NCBI GenBank assembly: GCA_949825045.1
Contig: OX463822.1
Location: 3,805,516-3,869,515, forward strand
Source of the DNA: Argyresthia goedartella
Taxonomy: Eukaryota; Arthropoda; Insecta; Lepidoptera; Argyresthiidae
Length of the DNA: 64,000 nucleotides
Direction of reading: 5' to 3'
Shown in pieces: positions 32,401-39,812 of the stretch; positions within the stretch are counted from its first letter, which is position 1; every line of letters starts with the position of its first letter. Below the pieces are notes generated by a model. That model was not told where the DNA came from. It was given only the letters and a program-made list of their open reading frames with translations, and did not search any database. Position numbers and translations under genes: made by a program.

Positions 32401-34424
32401 GGCCACTGCAGAGAAGTCATTTTTACAAACGCTAACTATGAAATATTTATGCTAACTATGAAGTAAAGACTTTGAGCAATCGAGTATCGTACCAGGAGAT
32501 GAAGAGTTAGATCCACGACAGAAAGTACTGGAAGTTGGTGAAACGACAGGGGACGAGAAGACCCCATTAATGCATGATGATGATTAATATGTCTATGCCC
32601 CCTTTCCGTCGTCCTTTCCCTCCCTATTGTTCCCGATATTTTAATTAAAACTATTGATTACCTGGCTTACAGAACTAGACGCCCTCCTGGAACCGGTGTC
32701 TGAGAGGGGAGCTCCTGTGCCGCTCTGCCGACCCGCCAGCGCCGTTCTGTACGGAGACACCCGACCCCTGGCTGCTGGAGAAGAGACAAGAATGAGGGTA
32801 GCATCAACACAAAACATGTCACTCCTTTTCCCATATTGGTTGGAAGCGGCACAGTTGTAAGTTTTGTTTTGCCCATGGTTAACATAACAAACAAACATTA
32901 TATTTATTTACAGACGCAAAGTATGCGTTGCTTCTGGCCCCACACTAGGATACCCTGTGTCGTGGGAACCAGAAATAGCATGTTACAAATATGTAAACAT
33001 CCATGAACTAGGTTTTTTTTCTTCTTCCAAAGCCGTGATTTGAGCCTGTGGCCTCCAACTTGGAGAGCACAGCCTCGAGCGTAATACCATAGATGTGTCG
33101 GTTGTTCTGTTTAGCGTGACAGGTGGCTTGCTGCCGTCGGTAGGGAGATGTGAAGGTTTCCTCAAATATTAGTATAAAACATCGTACACAAAACTACGTG
33201 ACCTAGTCCTGACCTTTATCAATCGGTGCAGATACCTACATACATTAAATGCATAGTTAGTCATTTTGAAATCCGACGCTGAAGAACCGATATGTTGACG
33301 GAAAAGCAAACATTTTTGTACAGATCTATATAGGAAGTTATGTGGGATGTTTTTGTGCGATATTTTTTTCCTAAAAAAGTGATTCGATATCGTGTTTCGC
33401 ATGCAAACGAAAAATATTGTTACGCCCGTGACAGACAACCCGTAAGTTCTGTCCCTCGAGGAAACTATTGAACCTAGTAATCTCATAACAAAAAGTTTGT
33501 TGTACCTGCTGTCGTGCTGTCCTCGCTGGCGCGTCGCTCCCTCGAGACTAGTGGCTCTTGGAAAGTCAAGGTCAAGCTGCCACGGGGACTGACCCTCGCT
33601 GACCCCTCCTCCACTGTCACCAGACTCCCCCGAGCTGACCTCTCCGATGGCGCAATACTTCCACGTGGACTCCTTTGAGAATCGGGAATCAATGAGCCTC
33701 TGGGCGTCCTGTTAAATTCATGACCATCTTTGTTTTTAGGAACTTCAGGCGTTACACCTCTTGGACTCGTCCGTGGACTGGGCCCCATGTCTTTCTGAGT
33801 TCGCGCTGGATCTATCTGAATGCTGGCGACGGAATGCCTTGGGCTTCGACCCACGTCCGGTACTAAGGAGTTTCGGGGTTGGTTCCATGTTGTACCATCG
33901 GGAACGAGACTTCGTCTCGGACTTCTGGCTGTTGCGTCTGGCGTGAGACTGTTTCTGGGGCTTCGATTGAAGTCTTGAGGATTCAGACTCAGCCTTGATC
34001 CGTAATTGAGGTCAACTCCCAAATTGTTTCTAGACGGTGCTAGGTTTCGGGGGCTAAGCGCCATGTCTGGAGCAATAGAGTTTCTTGCGGATCTGTGTTC
34101 CTGGTCTGGTACTATGGAATTCCTTGCAGATCTATTATCGGGGACTAATGAGTGTCTTGGGCTCCTGTGGTAGATGTCCATAGCTGCTTCGGGAGCTAGG
34201 CTGGCGCGTGGGCTTCTTTGTGGTGGTGGGGGGTCTGAGTCATCGTCAGTTTCTGTGGTGGCTAGTGAGGCCCTTCTGGATCCTTGTGTGGACGCTCTTG
34301 GCGATCTAGCTTGTGGTGATGTGGCAGCACTACGGGACGCCCTCCTCCTCTTCGACGATGATGAAGTTCTATGCAGCATTGTTAAGCCTTTATTTTAGCT
34401 GCATATTGAGATTAGATTCCCAGT
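17245..34424 (-). CDS. TMEM272-like four-transmembrane protein with SPR-repeat N-terminus (whole gene, 7 exons)
   Basis: Seven exons on the minus strand join in phase to encode 548 residues up to a TAG, or 613 if that stop is passed. Residues 1-330 are disordered, Ser/Arg/Pro-rich, with about 12 RSPRxSLxPD-like repeats, probably cytoplasmic and phosphorylatable. Four hydrophobic segments follow at ~392-411, 425-448, 463-484 and 506-535. Family marks are DCPASPRIPVYMVVGG at 418-433 and WCHRTLYVFA at 501-510; TMEM272 relatives show a CP...IPxY block and a cysteine before the last helix. TMEM272 function is not established. Exons are visibly GC-rich while introns are AT-rich and TE-filled. Family assignment is from memory of motifs; the exon chain is seen directly. 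Confidence 0.85.
17640..17940 (+). repeat. Retroposon-like repeat with A-rich 3' end (intron 6)
   Basis: Two diverged copies of a GAGCTGATGYCCGCTCA block (17701 and 17830) precede a CCCCAAAAAAAAAACAAAAAAAAA end at about 17916-17939. It looks like the 3' UTR of a poly(A) LINE. No RT coding is attached. Confidence 0.45.
18049..18229 (-). CDS. TMEM272-like gene, exon 6
   Basis: 181 nt. Acceptor TTGTCGCAG|G and donor CTGTCAG|GTATTC. It starts in phase 2, completing a Trp codon, and ends phase 0 with VICQ. It codes for the end of helix 3 (FAFGNYW), the loop WPDYAPTLFEPNKWCHRT and the whole fourth helix. Confidence 0.88.
18330..18470 (+). pseudogene. LINE ORF C-terminal remnant (intron 5)
   Basis: The plus strand reads RKSWLSNVRKLTSITGIEDL then FRVARGILGADC and a stop. 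I recognise this type of RT tail (KSWLRNIREWT...ELFRLA). Upstream is broken by stops and no catalytic domain remains. Confidence 0.6.
18870..19215 (+). repeat. Family K, LINE 3' UTR-like repeat, copy 1 (intron 5)
   Basis: Shares TTTCCGAAGCACTGGT, GTTAATGGAGTTTCC, CAAACCATAATCAGT and a TTTGAG-type terminus with 41520-41865. A short simple-repeat end suggests a non-LTR element tail. Confidence 0.6.
19220..20760. other. Intron 5 body, mostly unassigned
   Basis: AT-rich. Around 19776-19868 is a decayed repeat (CACTGAGCCAGCGTGATGA ... GGGACATTAATGA) with relatives at 21650-21735 and, reversed, 27515-27590. Nothing coding. Confidence 0.4.
20765..20810 (+). repeat. CR1/jockey-like LINE 3' UTR scrap
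   Basis: TTTTAAAAGAGATTTGAAAA and CTGTGGGAGTTTC match the 3' UTR of the LINE copies at 37540 and 44115. Confidence 0.5.
20993..21182 (-). CDS. TMEM272-like gene, exon 5
   Basis: 190 nt. Acceptor TTGTATCCAG|GTGTCC and strong donor GGATG|GTGAGA. Phase in 1 (completing Gly), phase out 2 (Trp). It codes for VQYIRDCPASPRIPVYM, helix 2 (VVGGAAGGVGIFWLLW), a short polar loop and the start of helix 3 (VLAYLLTGFLCG). The CP...IPVY block is the best family mark in the protein. Confidence 0.9.
21416..21740 (+). repeat. Putative tRNA-headed SINE with RTE-like tail (intron 4)
   Basis: GCGTCCGTGGCCCAGCGG gives an A-box-like start. The right half (CCCGCTCTGAGG...GGAGACATTAATAGG) recurs at 19776-19868 and in reverse at 27515-27590. 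It abuts the 3' end of the RTE fragment. I could not identify a clean B-box. Confidence 0.4.
21750..22920 (-). pseudogene. RTE-clade LINE, 5'-truncated and frameshifted (intron 4)
   Basis: The minus strand reads RT pieces in order: ESRIARQLDANQPQEQAGFR with PGFST (22910-22800), a decayed palm, then FTPSVPELGKMLQELSNASL with GLKMNRSKTQ (22420-22330). A second frame follows, GQLISFEDRQSKEIERRISS with MKELMNGNLLLTLKRKLVDM and QRVIMERGITGV (22286-22060). It ends in a scrambled tail near 21756. EQAGFR and the MERGITGV-like block are typical of RTE elements. At least two frameshifts and several stops make it inactive. Confidence 0.85.
22925..23510. other. Intron 4 spacer
   Basis: AT-rich sequence without recognised repeat or coding content. 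Confidence 0.4.
23517..24013 (-). mobile_element. Composite TIR element G, copy 1
   Basis: The inner block 23517-23874 has inverted ends TTTATCTACACACRTATCATAA. Next to it, 23876-24013 is a foldback block with arms around CATTAAAACTC...GAGTTTTAATG. The same two blocks, with the same junction, recur at 29097-29551 and 40306-40734. This copy also holds a 16-bp-arm hairpin (23621-23654) and a direct repeat of ~37 bp (starts near 23668 and 23737) containing CGAACGCCGACGCCC. It encodes no transposase. Confidence 0.75.
24618..24909 (+). repeat. SINE-B copy, full length
   Basis: Head: A-box TGGTCTAGTGG at ~24627 and B-box GGTTTGAATCTC at ~24671. The common body (GGTGATGGAAAA, TGCGGCGATGGGC) follows, with a 3' end GGGAAAAAACGTGACGC. 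Same strand and layout as 53251-53532. Confidence 0.85.
24991..25625 (-). pseudogene. CR1/jockey-like LINE 3' end, copy 3, interrupted by a MITE
   Basis: It starts at the left with a GTCAAAGT tail repeat, then the 3' UTR (CTCTACATTG..CCACTGTGGGAG) and a badly decayed RT C-terminus up to ~25620. The 100-bp MITE at 25153-25252 sits inside the UTR. Confidence 0.75.
25153..25252 (-). mobile_element. 100-bp TA-flanked MITE, copy 1
   Basis: The ends CCACAAAAAATA and TATTTTTTGTGG are inverted repeats bounded by TA on each side, as for Tc1/mariner-type insertions. LINE sequence resumes exactly outside. A reverse-orientation copy is at 45833-45922. Confidence 0.85.
25643..26150 (-). repeat. SINE-B copy, interrupted
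   Basis: Body 25655-25848 (CCGTACGGGGTGGCAC...CTCATTGGTACATGG) and head region 26060-26110 (GGATTCGAACTGGCAACTCCC) are separated by ~210 bp of unrelated sequence. The insert contains ACCCC-type and GGTTGGGA words but I see no clear terminal repeats. Confidence 0.65.
26563..27250 (-). pseudogene. Family L LINE 3' end with AAAT-rich tail (intron 4)
   Basis: The left end complements to ACAAAATAAATAAATAAAAA, a LINE-like A-rich tail. Upstream in minus sense comes a 3' UTR, then a decayed ORF end (AFKNLVTKTL, 26914-27105). A tandem duplication lies in the UTR. Clade not determined. Confidence 0.55.
26681..26942. repeat. 131-bp tandem duplication, two near-identical units
   Basis: TTAAAATAAAAACTTGACAA starts at 26681 and again at 26812. 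The units differ at only a few positions, so the duplication is young relative to the host LINE. Confidence 0.9.
27260..28090. other. Intron 4 spacer
   Basis: It holds a reversed scrap of the 21650-type repeat (27515-27590) and a TCTA run at 27667-27680. Nothing else can be supported. Confidence 0.4.
28100..28560 (-). repeat. Family H element, copy H3
   Basis: Core in minus orientation at 28335-28420 (TTCTTACATGTTCAACCTAA, GGGCTTCGCCTGGC). To its left are repeated GACAAAATTACTGAA-like units (28150-28275), and to its right inverted TTCAGTAATTTTGTCGC units (28475-28515). The arms are thus tandem, mirror-imaged and specific to this copy. Confidence 0.6.
28575..28985 (+). repeat. Family F repeat, full copy
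   Basis: From GGGTTCCATACCCGAAGGGT through TGTATCTCATGAACCGTGATAG and GGGGGCTCCCATACAACAA to GTGCGCGAGTTAGACTCGCA and CTTGACTGGTTTTT. The start and end word pair is the one I associate with a dispersed lepidopteran non-autonomous element. The right end stops 27 bp from the donor of exon 4. Confidence 0.75.
29012..29071 (-). CDS. TMEM272-like gene, exon 4 (60-nt exon)
   Basis: Acceptor TTTGTTTCAG|TATTAATG and strong donor ATGG|GTAAGTG. It starts in phase 1 and ends in phase 1. It codes for LMTVFLAILSTLPVIMLIM, that is nearly all of helix 1. Being 60 nt it could be skipped without a frameshift, which would remove this helix. TEs lie 25-27 bp from both splice sites. Confidence 0.85.
29097..29551 (+). 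mobile_element. Composite TIR element G, copy 2 (intron 3)
   Basis: Foldback block 29097-29231, then the TIR block from GTTTATCTACACACATATCA to TGATACGTGTGTAGATAAAT. Same junction as copies 1 and 3. Direct target duplications were not obvious. Confidence 0.75.
29763..29990 (+). repeat. SINE-C copy, near full length
   Basis: The tRNA-like head has B-box GGGTTCGATCCCC at 29794. The body carries GGTCTTGGATGTTTATATG, GTGACGTCACTG, CCCACGAC and GGGGCCAGAAG, then an AT-rich end. Relatives: 32915, 38268, 42437 and 63070. Confidence 0.8.
30687..31010 (+). repeat. Family F repeat, copy lacking the right terminus
   Basis: GGGTTGCGTACCCAAGGGGT through GGGGGCTCCCATACAACAA matches 28575-28920 closely. 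The GTGCGCGAG end is missing. Confidence 0.75.
31195..31300. repeat. Degenerate CCACAATGTA/CTACAAAATA tandem array
   Basis: Words such as ACCACAATGTACCACAGA, ATGTACTACAAAATACCACA and TTGTACTACAGAGTGCCACA repeat imperfectly with ~30-bp spacing. The array ends about 15 bp before the donor of exon 3. Confidence 0.6.
31314..31500 (-). CDS. TMEM272-like gene, exon 3
   Basis: 187 nt. Acceptor CTCACCAG|GTCTCC and donor GACCA|GTGAGT. Phase in 0, phase out 1. It encodes VSGDEQRRLCGEQAKYNERG, a Gly-rich stretch and TVDFVCRAARIMNRT, which leads into helix 1. Highly GC-rich, with G/C third positions throughout. Residues 330-391. Confidence 0.88.
31730..31962 (-). repeat. CR1/jockey-like LINE 3' UTR only, copy 4 (intron 2)
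   Basis: AAAGTCAAAGTCAAAGTACT tail and the whole 3' UTR up to AACAGCAAGGTC, where homology stops sharply. This is an extreme 5' truncation. Confidence 0.8.
32082..32373. repeat. Three direct copies of a GTCAGTGAATC..CCGGAGCCGG motif
   Basis: The motif is seen at 32082-32105, 32160-32183 and 32350-32373 with small changes, spaced 78 and 190 bp, within intron 2. The intervening sequence is not shared. Possibly pieces of one MITE. Confidence 0.7.
32662..32774 (-). CDS. TMEM272-like gene, exon 2 with NAGNAG acceptor
   Basis: Donor AGCCAG|GTAATC, phase 0 out. The acceptor reads CTTCTCCAGCAG, so either AG can be used, giving 113 or 110 nt and adding or omitting one Ala; both keep phase 1. It codes for the Ser/Arg/Gly-rich end of the disordered region (GRVSPYRTALAGRQSGTG, RRASSSVSQ). 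Confidence 0.82.
32915..33170 (-). repeat. SINE-C copy (intron 1)
   Basis: TTCTGGCCCCACACTAGGAT, CCCTGTGTCGTGGGAACCAG and CATCCATGAACTAGG match the SINE-C body in reverse. The head region (33040-33100) is diverged. Confidence 0.7.
33506..34379 (-). CDS. TMEM272-like gene, exon 1 coding part (SPR-repeat domain)
   Basis: ATG at 34379 in the context AACAATGC. An in-frame TAA at 34395-34397 lies six codons upstream, which fixes this as the first possible start. 291 codons plus one base, then donor AGCAG|GTACAA. The sequence is low-complexity but ordered: RSPRASLAPE, RSPRHSLVPD, RSARNSIVPD, RSARNSIAPD, RSPRNSLTPD, RSPRRSLVPD, RTPRGSLIPD and RSPRGSIAPS among others. RxxS sites suit basophilic kinases and SPR suits proline-directed kinases (inference). 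A frame running past the donor to a stop at 33483 is intronic. Confidence 0.85.
34380..34424 (-). other. 5' UTR part of the ATG exon, with upstream acceptor
   Basis: The minus strand reads CTTTTCTTTTGTTACAG| just before ACTGGG at 34424. This good pyrimidine tract and AG imply that at least one noncoding exon, and the promoter, lie further right (beyond 34424). I could not place them with confidence. Confidence 0.65.
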
Positions 34425-35880
34425 CTGTAACAAAAGAAAAGCAAACGTTGAAGTCAATTCAATATTAAGAGTTTACGTAAGAAGAATTTCGTTACAGAGT
34501 ATCAGGAAATGTTTCATTCACTCGCGCTCAGGTGAATTTATCACGCAACTTTATAAGCCGCTTTGGAAGCTCTGAACTTGTTTGTTTTCAGCCAATGAAC
34601 ATAAATCTCGTTGCTAATTCAGGATGTGGCAGATTCTAGCTATATTTTAGGGATTATCAATTGGAAATCACTTTCACAGAACGCCATGTGGCAAATTTTG
34701 TAGTACTTAACTGGATTGTAAGAAGAACCGATCTTTTACTACACCTATCTTTTACTGATCTATAATCTATATTAGTAGGTATTTATACAAATCAACAGAT
34801 ATACTTTATGTGAAGGTATTTTTAAATATCTCTAAGTATATTAATACTGTGTCCGTAAGTTGACAAAGCCTGGACTGCGATATCCGTAAACAAATAAACA
34901 ATAAGAGTGACCTGTTCCACATTCACTCATAACATTCAGCGTCTTATATCGATTAGGCAGTTGTCAAAATGTTTGTAATACGCCATACTTAAATCGTTTC
35001 AGCACGCTAAACTTATTTTGAAAATGTGGTTTATGTCACCCAATGTGCAATTTCTTCAAAGTGGCAAACCATTTCATCATTCTAATTACATTCTTGTTAT
35101 TTTTGGAATCAGAACCCTTTCTACCTCCTAGTTTATCAAATGAACATTAAGAGCATTTCGCACCTAGCCAGATACGTGGGCGATTTAATAAAACTTTCAG
35201 CAGCACTTACATCATGACAGTCCTTAACCATTTAAATTCCTTGATGCTCTCGTAAAGGCGACAGTAATTTCGGGGAACCCAGTTCACTCTATTTCAACCT
35301 TTAAGCTGACGATGATAAGAACAGACGTAATTCGTTTTCGGTAAAGTGCACTCAACAGCACGCCAAGCTAACATGCTTTTTTTTTCACTTTATTTTCAAA
35401 AGGGTTGAAGAGTCTGTGTGTACAGATATATAGTCTATGTCAGGATTGATGGCCAGAGGGGAAAGTGGCTATCGCGGAGGGGGTGAAGTCCCGCACACCA
35501 TCAGAGGCCCTGCGGAAGTCCCCATTGACCCTGTTTATCGATTTTGTTCTTGCTCACGTTAAGGCTTACACTTGCACTCGTGTGTTTAAAATGCCAACGG
35601 CTGCCTCTTCGTGGATATGAAAAGGTAAAATCCAATCATCAATTCCCAAGCAAGAGGACTATCTAGAAAAGTACCGGAAAGTTGAAACATTAACTGATTG
35701 TTTTCTTTTTACGAAAAACATGTTCAAAATCTAGAAAATGATCTGGAATACTTTGTGACAGAAAAAGAGATATAGGATTTTCTAATGAATCAAAAATCAA
35801 AAATATTTTTTTTTGTATTGAATATAAATAAATAAATTATCTTATTAAACGTCAAAATTATACTTACTTATAACTACAAG
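34425..35880. other. Upstream intron or intergenic DNA
   Basis: AT-rich. A GC-richer tract at 35400-35600 (GGCCAGAGGGGAAAGTGG, CCCCATTGACCCTGTTTATC) may be an old LINE or SINE piece, but I cannot name it. Confidence 0.35.
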
Positions 35881-36490
35881 TATTTTTTTTTATATAAAAA
35901 AAGACCACCGTTTCGGAAGGTGGGCCTCAGGGTTAAGAAGAAACGGCAAGAAACTCCCCCAAACCTTCTTTTTAAAAAAGTGACTTCACAACAGGTACTG
36001 GTTTCGGTCTAAGGAAATTCGCCGGCGAGTGATAGACTTGATCCATCGCCCCTCGTCGAATTTCTGTGCGCTGAGATGGTATGGACCATGCAGTTTTGTC
36101 ATCTATGTATTCCTTAATACTATAATAGGACTTTCTTATCAGCTCATTTTAAACATAGTTTTTGAATCTCTTTTCAGGAAGGATCAATGATTCCTGTGGT
36201 ATTTTATTGTAGAAGCAAATACAGTGCTCCATGAATGATGTGCCTACTTTACTTAGTCTAAATAATGGTAGTGCTAACCTATTTATATTTCTAGTGTTAA
36301 TTGTATAGCTATCACCTACAATTTTAATGTCTGAGTAAACATTGATGAACGGAGATTCCTTAAGTGTTATATACTTGATTTTGATTGTGATAAATTAAAT
36401 ATTCTATAAAAGTTGATAATATTCTAGCTCCATTTTGTATATCTCACTAAAACGGCAATTAAACTTAATATACCCACAGAGCTTCGAATA
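35880..36490 (-). pseudogene. CR1/jockey-like LINE RT C-terminus, another family
   Basis: Minus-strand reading in several frames gives RKSYYSIKEYIDDKTAW (about 36150-36100), a small basic tail and a stop near 35975. Upstream are scraps such as ILPEKRF and the region around ELCISRIFEAL. The K-x-YY-x(4-5)-D ending parallels the KGYYNVQDYLND end of the main family, but the DNA is not similar. Confidence 0.65.
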
Positions 36491-37117
36491 TCCGTGATAT
36501 ACAAAGCTCTTGAACAGGTAAAGCTGTGTTATTATTGCGTTTCTTTTCTCATTGTAAGCTCGTTCCCTTACAGTGACAGTGATGTCTTACAAAAATCAGT
36601 TCAGGTGTTTAAGCATCATCAGCTTTTTAAAGTTTGATTTTGTGAAGTTGCATTTGCTGTCGACTGTACGAGTTGGGTCCACAGAGAACGAATTTCGCAA
36701 TTCGCCGCAAATTGTGCGCCGTGAAATTACTTTGGGGTCAGCCTTTTGTTAGGTACTGCAAAATAACGGAAAGTTGAATGTTTTTAGAGTTCTACACCTA
36801 AAAACGAAAAAAGGAGCCCTTGTAGTCACAATATCTGTGCACCTGTACTCGTGAAGTCATGACGGCTCTCTAACGCTACATATTGCATTCCATATTGCTT
36901 TGACGATTCGGGAACTGTGTTGACTGTCACTCATACATTTCTTTGTTGACATTATTTTTAAATATCGTCTTGTCTGGCATATCTGATACCCAGAACAAAG
37001 ACAGATCCAACGAATATTGTGTGGAAATGTCTCATTTTGTCGATACGTATTAGGATAGGCCGAATTAATAAAGAAGAGTATCTACTTTTATCTATAGTAT
37101 TATAATGTATTGAATAA
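36490..37117. other. Unassigned spacer
   Basis: No repeat or coding signal that I can support. Confidence 0.4.
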
Positions 37118-37185
37118 CTGGCTCAAAGTGGGCACAATTGTGCCTCTGCCACCCCCTATGGGAAAAGGCGTGACGCCATGTGTTA
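37118..37185 (+). repeat. SINE-B 3' end fragment
   Basis: ACTGGCTCAAAGTGGGCACA, TTGTGCCTCTGCCACCCC and AAAAGGCGTGACGCCATG equal the 3' third of SINE-B. Confidence 0.75.
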
Positions 37186-37410
37186 TTATAATGTGCCATT
37201 AAATTCATTTTTGTAGGAAATTGATCTTTTTTGACATGAGCGAAAGTGAAAGATTAAGAATTTCCTTCAAAGGCCCCTTGATGTCTGCTTTTGCTCCCGC
37301 TTGGTGGCGCCGGCGTAGTTGGAGGTAAAGAGTTTTATTCATCTGAGGCTAGGATCAAAAACACGTCACGTGATCTTTCAAATACACTTGGCACTGGCGA
37401 GATTAATCGT

Positions 37411-37980
37411 AAAAGAAGTTGGCATGTCATATATTTAAGCAATAGAATTTGACAACTTTGACAGACACAGCGCCATCTGCAATGAGCTTTTGAGGTTAGG
37501 TGACAATAAAAGGTTAACACAAAAGTATAGATAGAGGGATTTTAAAAGAGATCTAAAAATCAATCTGTAGGAGTTTCTACGCCCTCTTCTCCCACAGTGG
37601 TCCAATGTAGAGAAGAGGCAAAAATGACGTTTATAAAATTTAAAGATTTTAAAATTTATATGTAAATTTGCAAAATTAACCATTAACAAAAGAAGTTAGC
37701 ACGCCATCTATTTAAGCAAAAGAATTTGACAACTTTGACAGATACAGCGCCACCTGCAATGAGCTTTTGAGGTTAGGTACCAATAAAAGGTAACACAAAA
37801 TTATAAATAGAAGGATTTTTAAAAGAGATCTAAAAATCAATCTGTGGGAGTTTCTACGCCCTCTTCTCCCACAGTGGTCCAATGTAGAGAAGAGGCAAAA
37901 AATGACGTTTATAAAATTTTAAATTTTTAAATATTTATATGTAAATATCTAGTGTAATACAGAACTTTGACTTTGACTTT
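37411..37980 (+). repeat. 277-bp tandem duplication, each unit ending in a LINE 3' UTR
   Basis: AAAAGAAGTT begins at 37411 and 37688. Each unit holds a ~130-bp non-LINE part (TTTGACAACTTTGACAGA, CAGCGCCAYCTGCAATGAGC, TTTTGAGGTTAGG). A LINE 3' UTR follows (GAGATCTAAAAATCAATCTG...TAGAGAAGAGGCAAAAA). Only the second unit keeps the TTTGACTTTGACTTT terminus (37962-37980). Confidence 0.85.
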
Positions 37981-38267
37981 GGATGTCCGTATCGGAGATA
38001 GAGGAGCCTACTTATATGCCAACCATTGGTCACCATTTCCAAAACAATCATATCGTATATTCGCCATGATCACCTTCATCAGTGTACTGAATGAATAAAC
38101 ATATATTTCTTTAAACAAATATGTATAGGCCCATACTATAAATGATTTAAAAATAAAATATTTATATAAAAAAATAAAAACATAAAAAACATGTTAATAA
38201 TCTATAAAAAAAATAATAATGAATTTTTTAAGATTTATTTATTTTTTTATAAATGATTTAGTTTTAT

Positions 38268-38321
38268 GGCTACCCTGTGTCGTGGGAACCACAACCAGCG
38301 ACATCACACACATATAAAAAT
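38268..38321 (-). repeat. SINE-C fragment
   Basis: GGCTACCCTGTGTCGTGGGA, ACCAGCGACATCACACACAT and ATAAAAA. The next SINE bases are replaced by the MITE that starts at 38322. Confidence 0.65.
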
Positions 38322-38582
38322 GGGCCCAATCCCGGTACACAATTACAGCTCCATGACAATTAAATGACGATTACAGTCAACTTTAGATATCCAATATCTG
38401 ACGATTTTGTAATCCCATTCCCTTTGTTGATTAACTTAATTATTGTGCTTACCAATTAGCTTAATTTTTACCATAATTGACTAAAAAAATATTCTCCGAA
38501 CGCCAAATATTGGATATCAAAAGTTGACAGTAATCGTAATGAAATTGTCATGGAGCTGTAGTTGTGTACCGGAATTGGGCCC
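38322..38582. mobile_element. 261-bp MITE with ~83-bp terminal inverted repeats
   Basis: The left end GGGCCCAATCCCGGTACACA and right end (complement GGGCCCAATTCCGGTACACA) stay paired through CTCCATGACAATT, TACGATTACWGTCAACTTT and GATATCCAATATTTG, about 83 bp with roughly 10% mismatch. The centre is AT-rich and noncoding. Confidence 0.88.
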
Positions 38583-38589
38583 CAGGACA

Positions 38590-39034
38590 GGTACAATTGT
38601 AGTCGTTATTCATTCGCCCCCTGATATAGGTAACTTTGCCGACAGGGCGGCAGCCTTCGGGGGCGGAGGAGGCATTTCAGTTACAAGGACATCGCTCTAT
38701 CTATCTTTTCTATCTTTATTTTATCAGTAACCCTTATAGCTTAATCTTATTATTTTTGTGTTGGTGTTACCTACAGCAGTGTACCCTGGGGGTCGCAAGA
38801 TTCGTGGAGGAAGTGTCTCCCTTTGCGTAGGCCTAAGAACTATGTTAGCATTAAGTATTTCTAACTTGAATCAAAAGATGGGCATGGGCGTGTTGGGGAT
38901 TGCTTAGCAAGTATACACTCATTATCCGACTTCCTAGTGAGCAGCGGCTTGCGCGACGTGACTGAAATTACTCCTTTGAAACTATCGAATTGCATTAATC
39001 TTTGGTTGGGGTTAGAGCATCAAAGAGGCTTATG
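38590..39034. other. Unassigned spacer
   Basis: A GC-rich patch at 38620-38690 lies next to the MITE. No gene or repeat is supported. Confidence 0.35.
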
Positions 39035-39180
39035 TATTTACCAAATTGAAAAAAAAAGTTACATCCAAAAAAAAAATACTTCCCAAATTTACTAAATGAT
39101 CACCAAATTGTAATTGTAGCTTGGGGTCGCCTCGCTCTGCTCCGCTTCGGCTGCAAATTGTATTATAAAGTTGTTGCCTA
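39035..39180. repeat. Possible degenerate family H copy (H4)
   Basis: ACTAAATGATCACCAAATTG on the left and GCTGCAAATTGTATTATAAA on the right flank a GC-rich core (GGGGTCGCCTCGCTCTGCTC). The layout resembles H1-H3 but the core is only loosely similar. Confidence 0.35.
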
Positions 39181-39744
39181 ACAAAAATAACTTTAGTATT
39201 CAGACAGAAAGCGACCTACTAGCAACCAATACGATTCTGTGATACTGTATGGGGCCACAAAACTTGTATAGGTAAACAATATATTTGTTAGCAAACATAA
39301 ATACAAAAAAAATATGACAAAACATATTGATGTCCCTGGCAGATTGAAGATATCAACGTTGTAGCCGATATAGACTAGTCCTGCTAAACGCTAACGAGTT
39401 TCCTATGTAATGTATGTAAAACTATTTGTTTGCATCATGCAATACGTAGGAGGTACTCTTATTATTCTGTGGAGTCTAGATTTCACAGAAGCAATAAAAA
39501 TGCTTTGATGTCTCGCTTTTAGACCAGAGGAATCACAAATTAGTACCTACGCTTTCTACTACGTTCATAGGTCAGATGTAAATCAAAAATCTATCACATT
39601 ATGTTATGTTAAGTAATGATGTATAGTGAGAAGTACCCATAGCTCCAGTCTATATCTCTGACATCAATATCGGGATCGCAATAAATTGACATTTTAAAGG
39701 TAATTCGCCGACCTCAGGGCACATTTTGATTGAGATTGTGACTG

Positions 39745-39779
39745 TTTTATTAGGGGTGGTCTTCTTTGAAGCGTCTGTC

Positions 39780-39812
<33 letters not shown>

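Noticed and set aside
33483..33505. Continuation of the 298-codon frame to a stop at 33483
   Set aside because: A good donor (AGCAG|GTACAA) at 33505/33506 joins in phase with exon 2, so the last codons are intronic.
39784..39812. (GT)n run as a regulatory element
   Set aside because: It lies in the CTGTCTG-rich part of family J, where other copies have shorter versions; ordinary microsatellite growth explains it.
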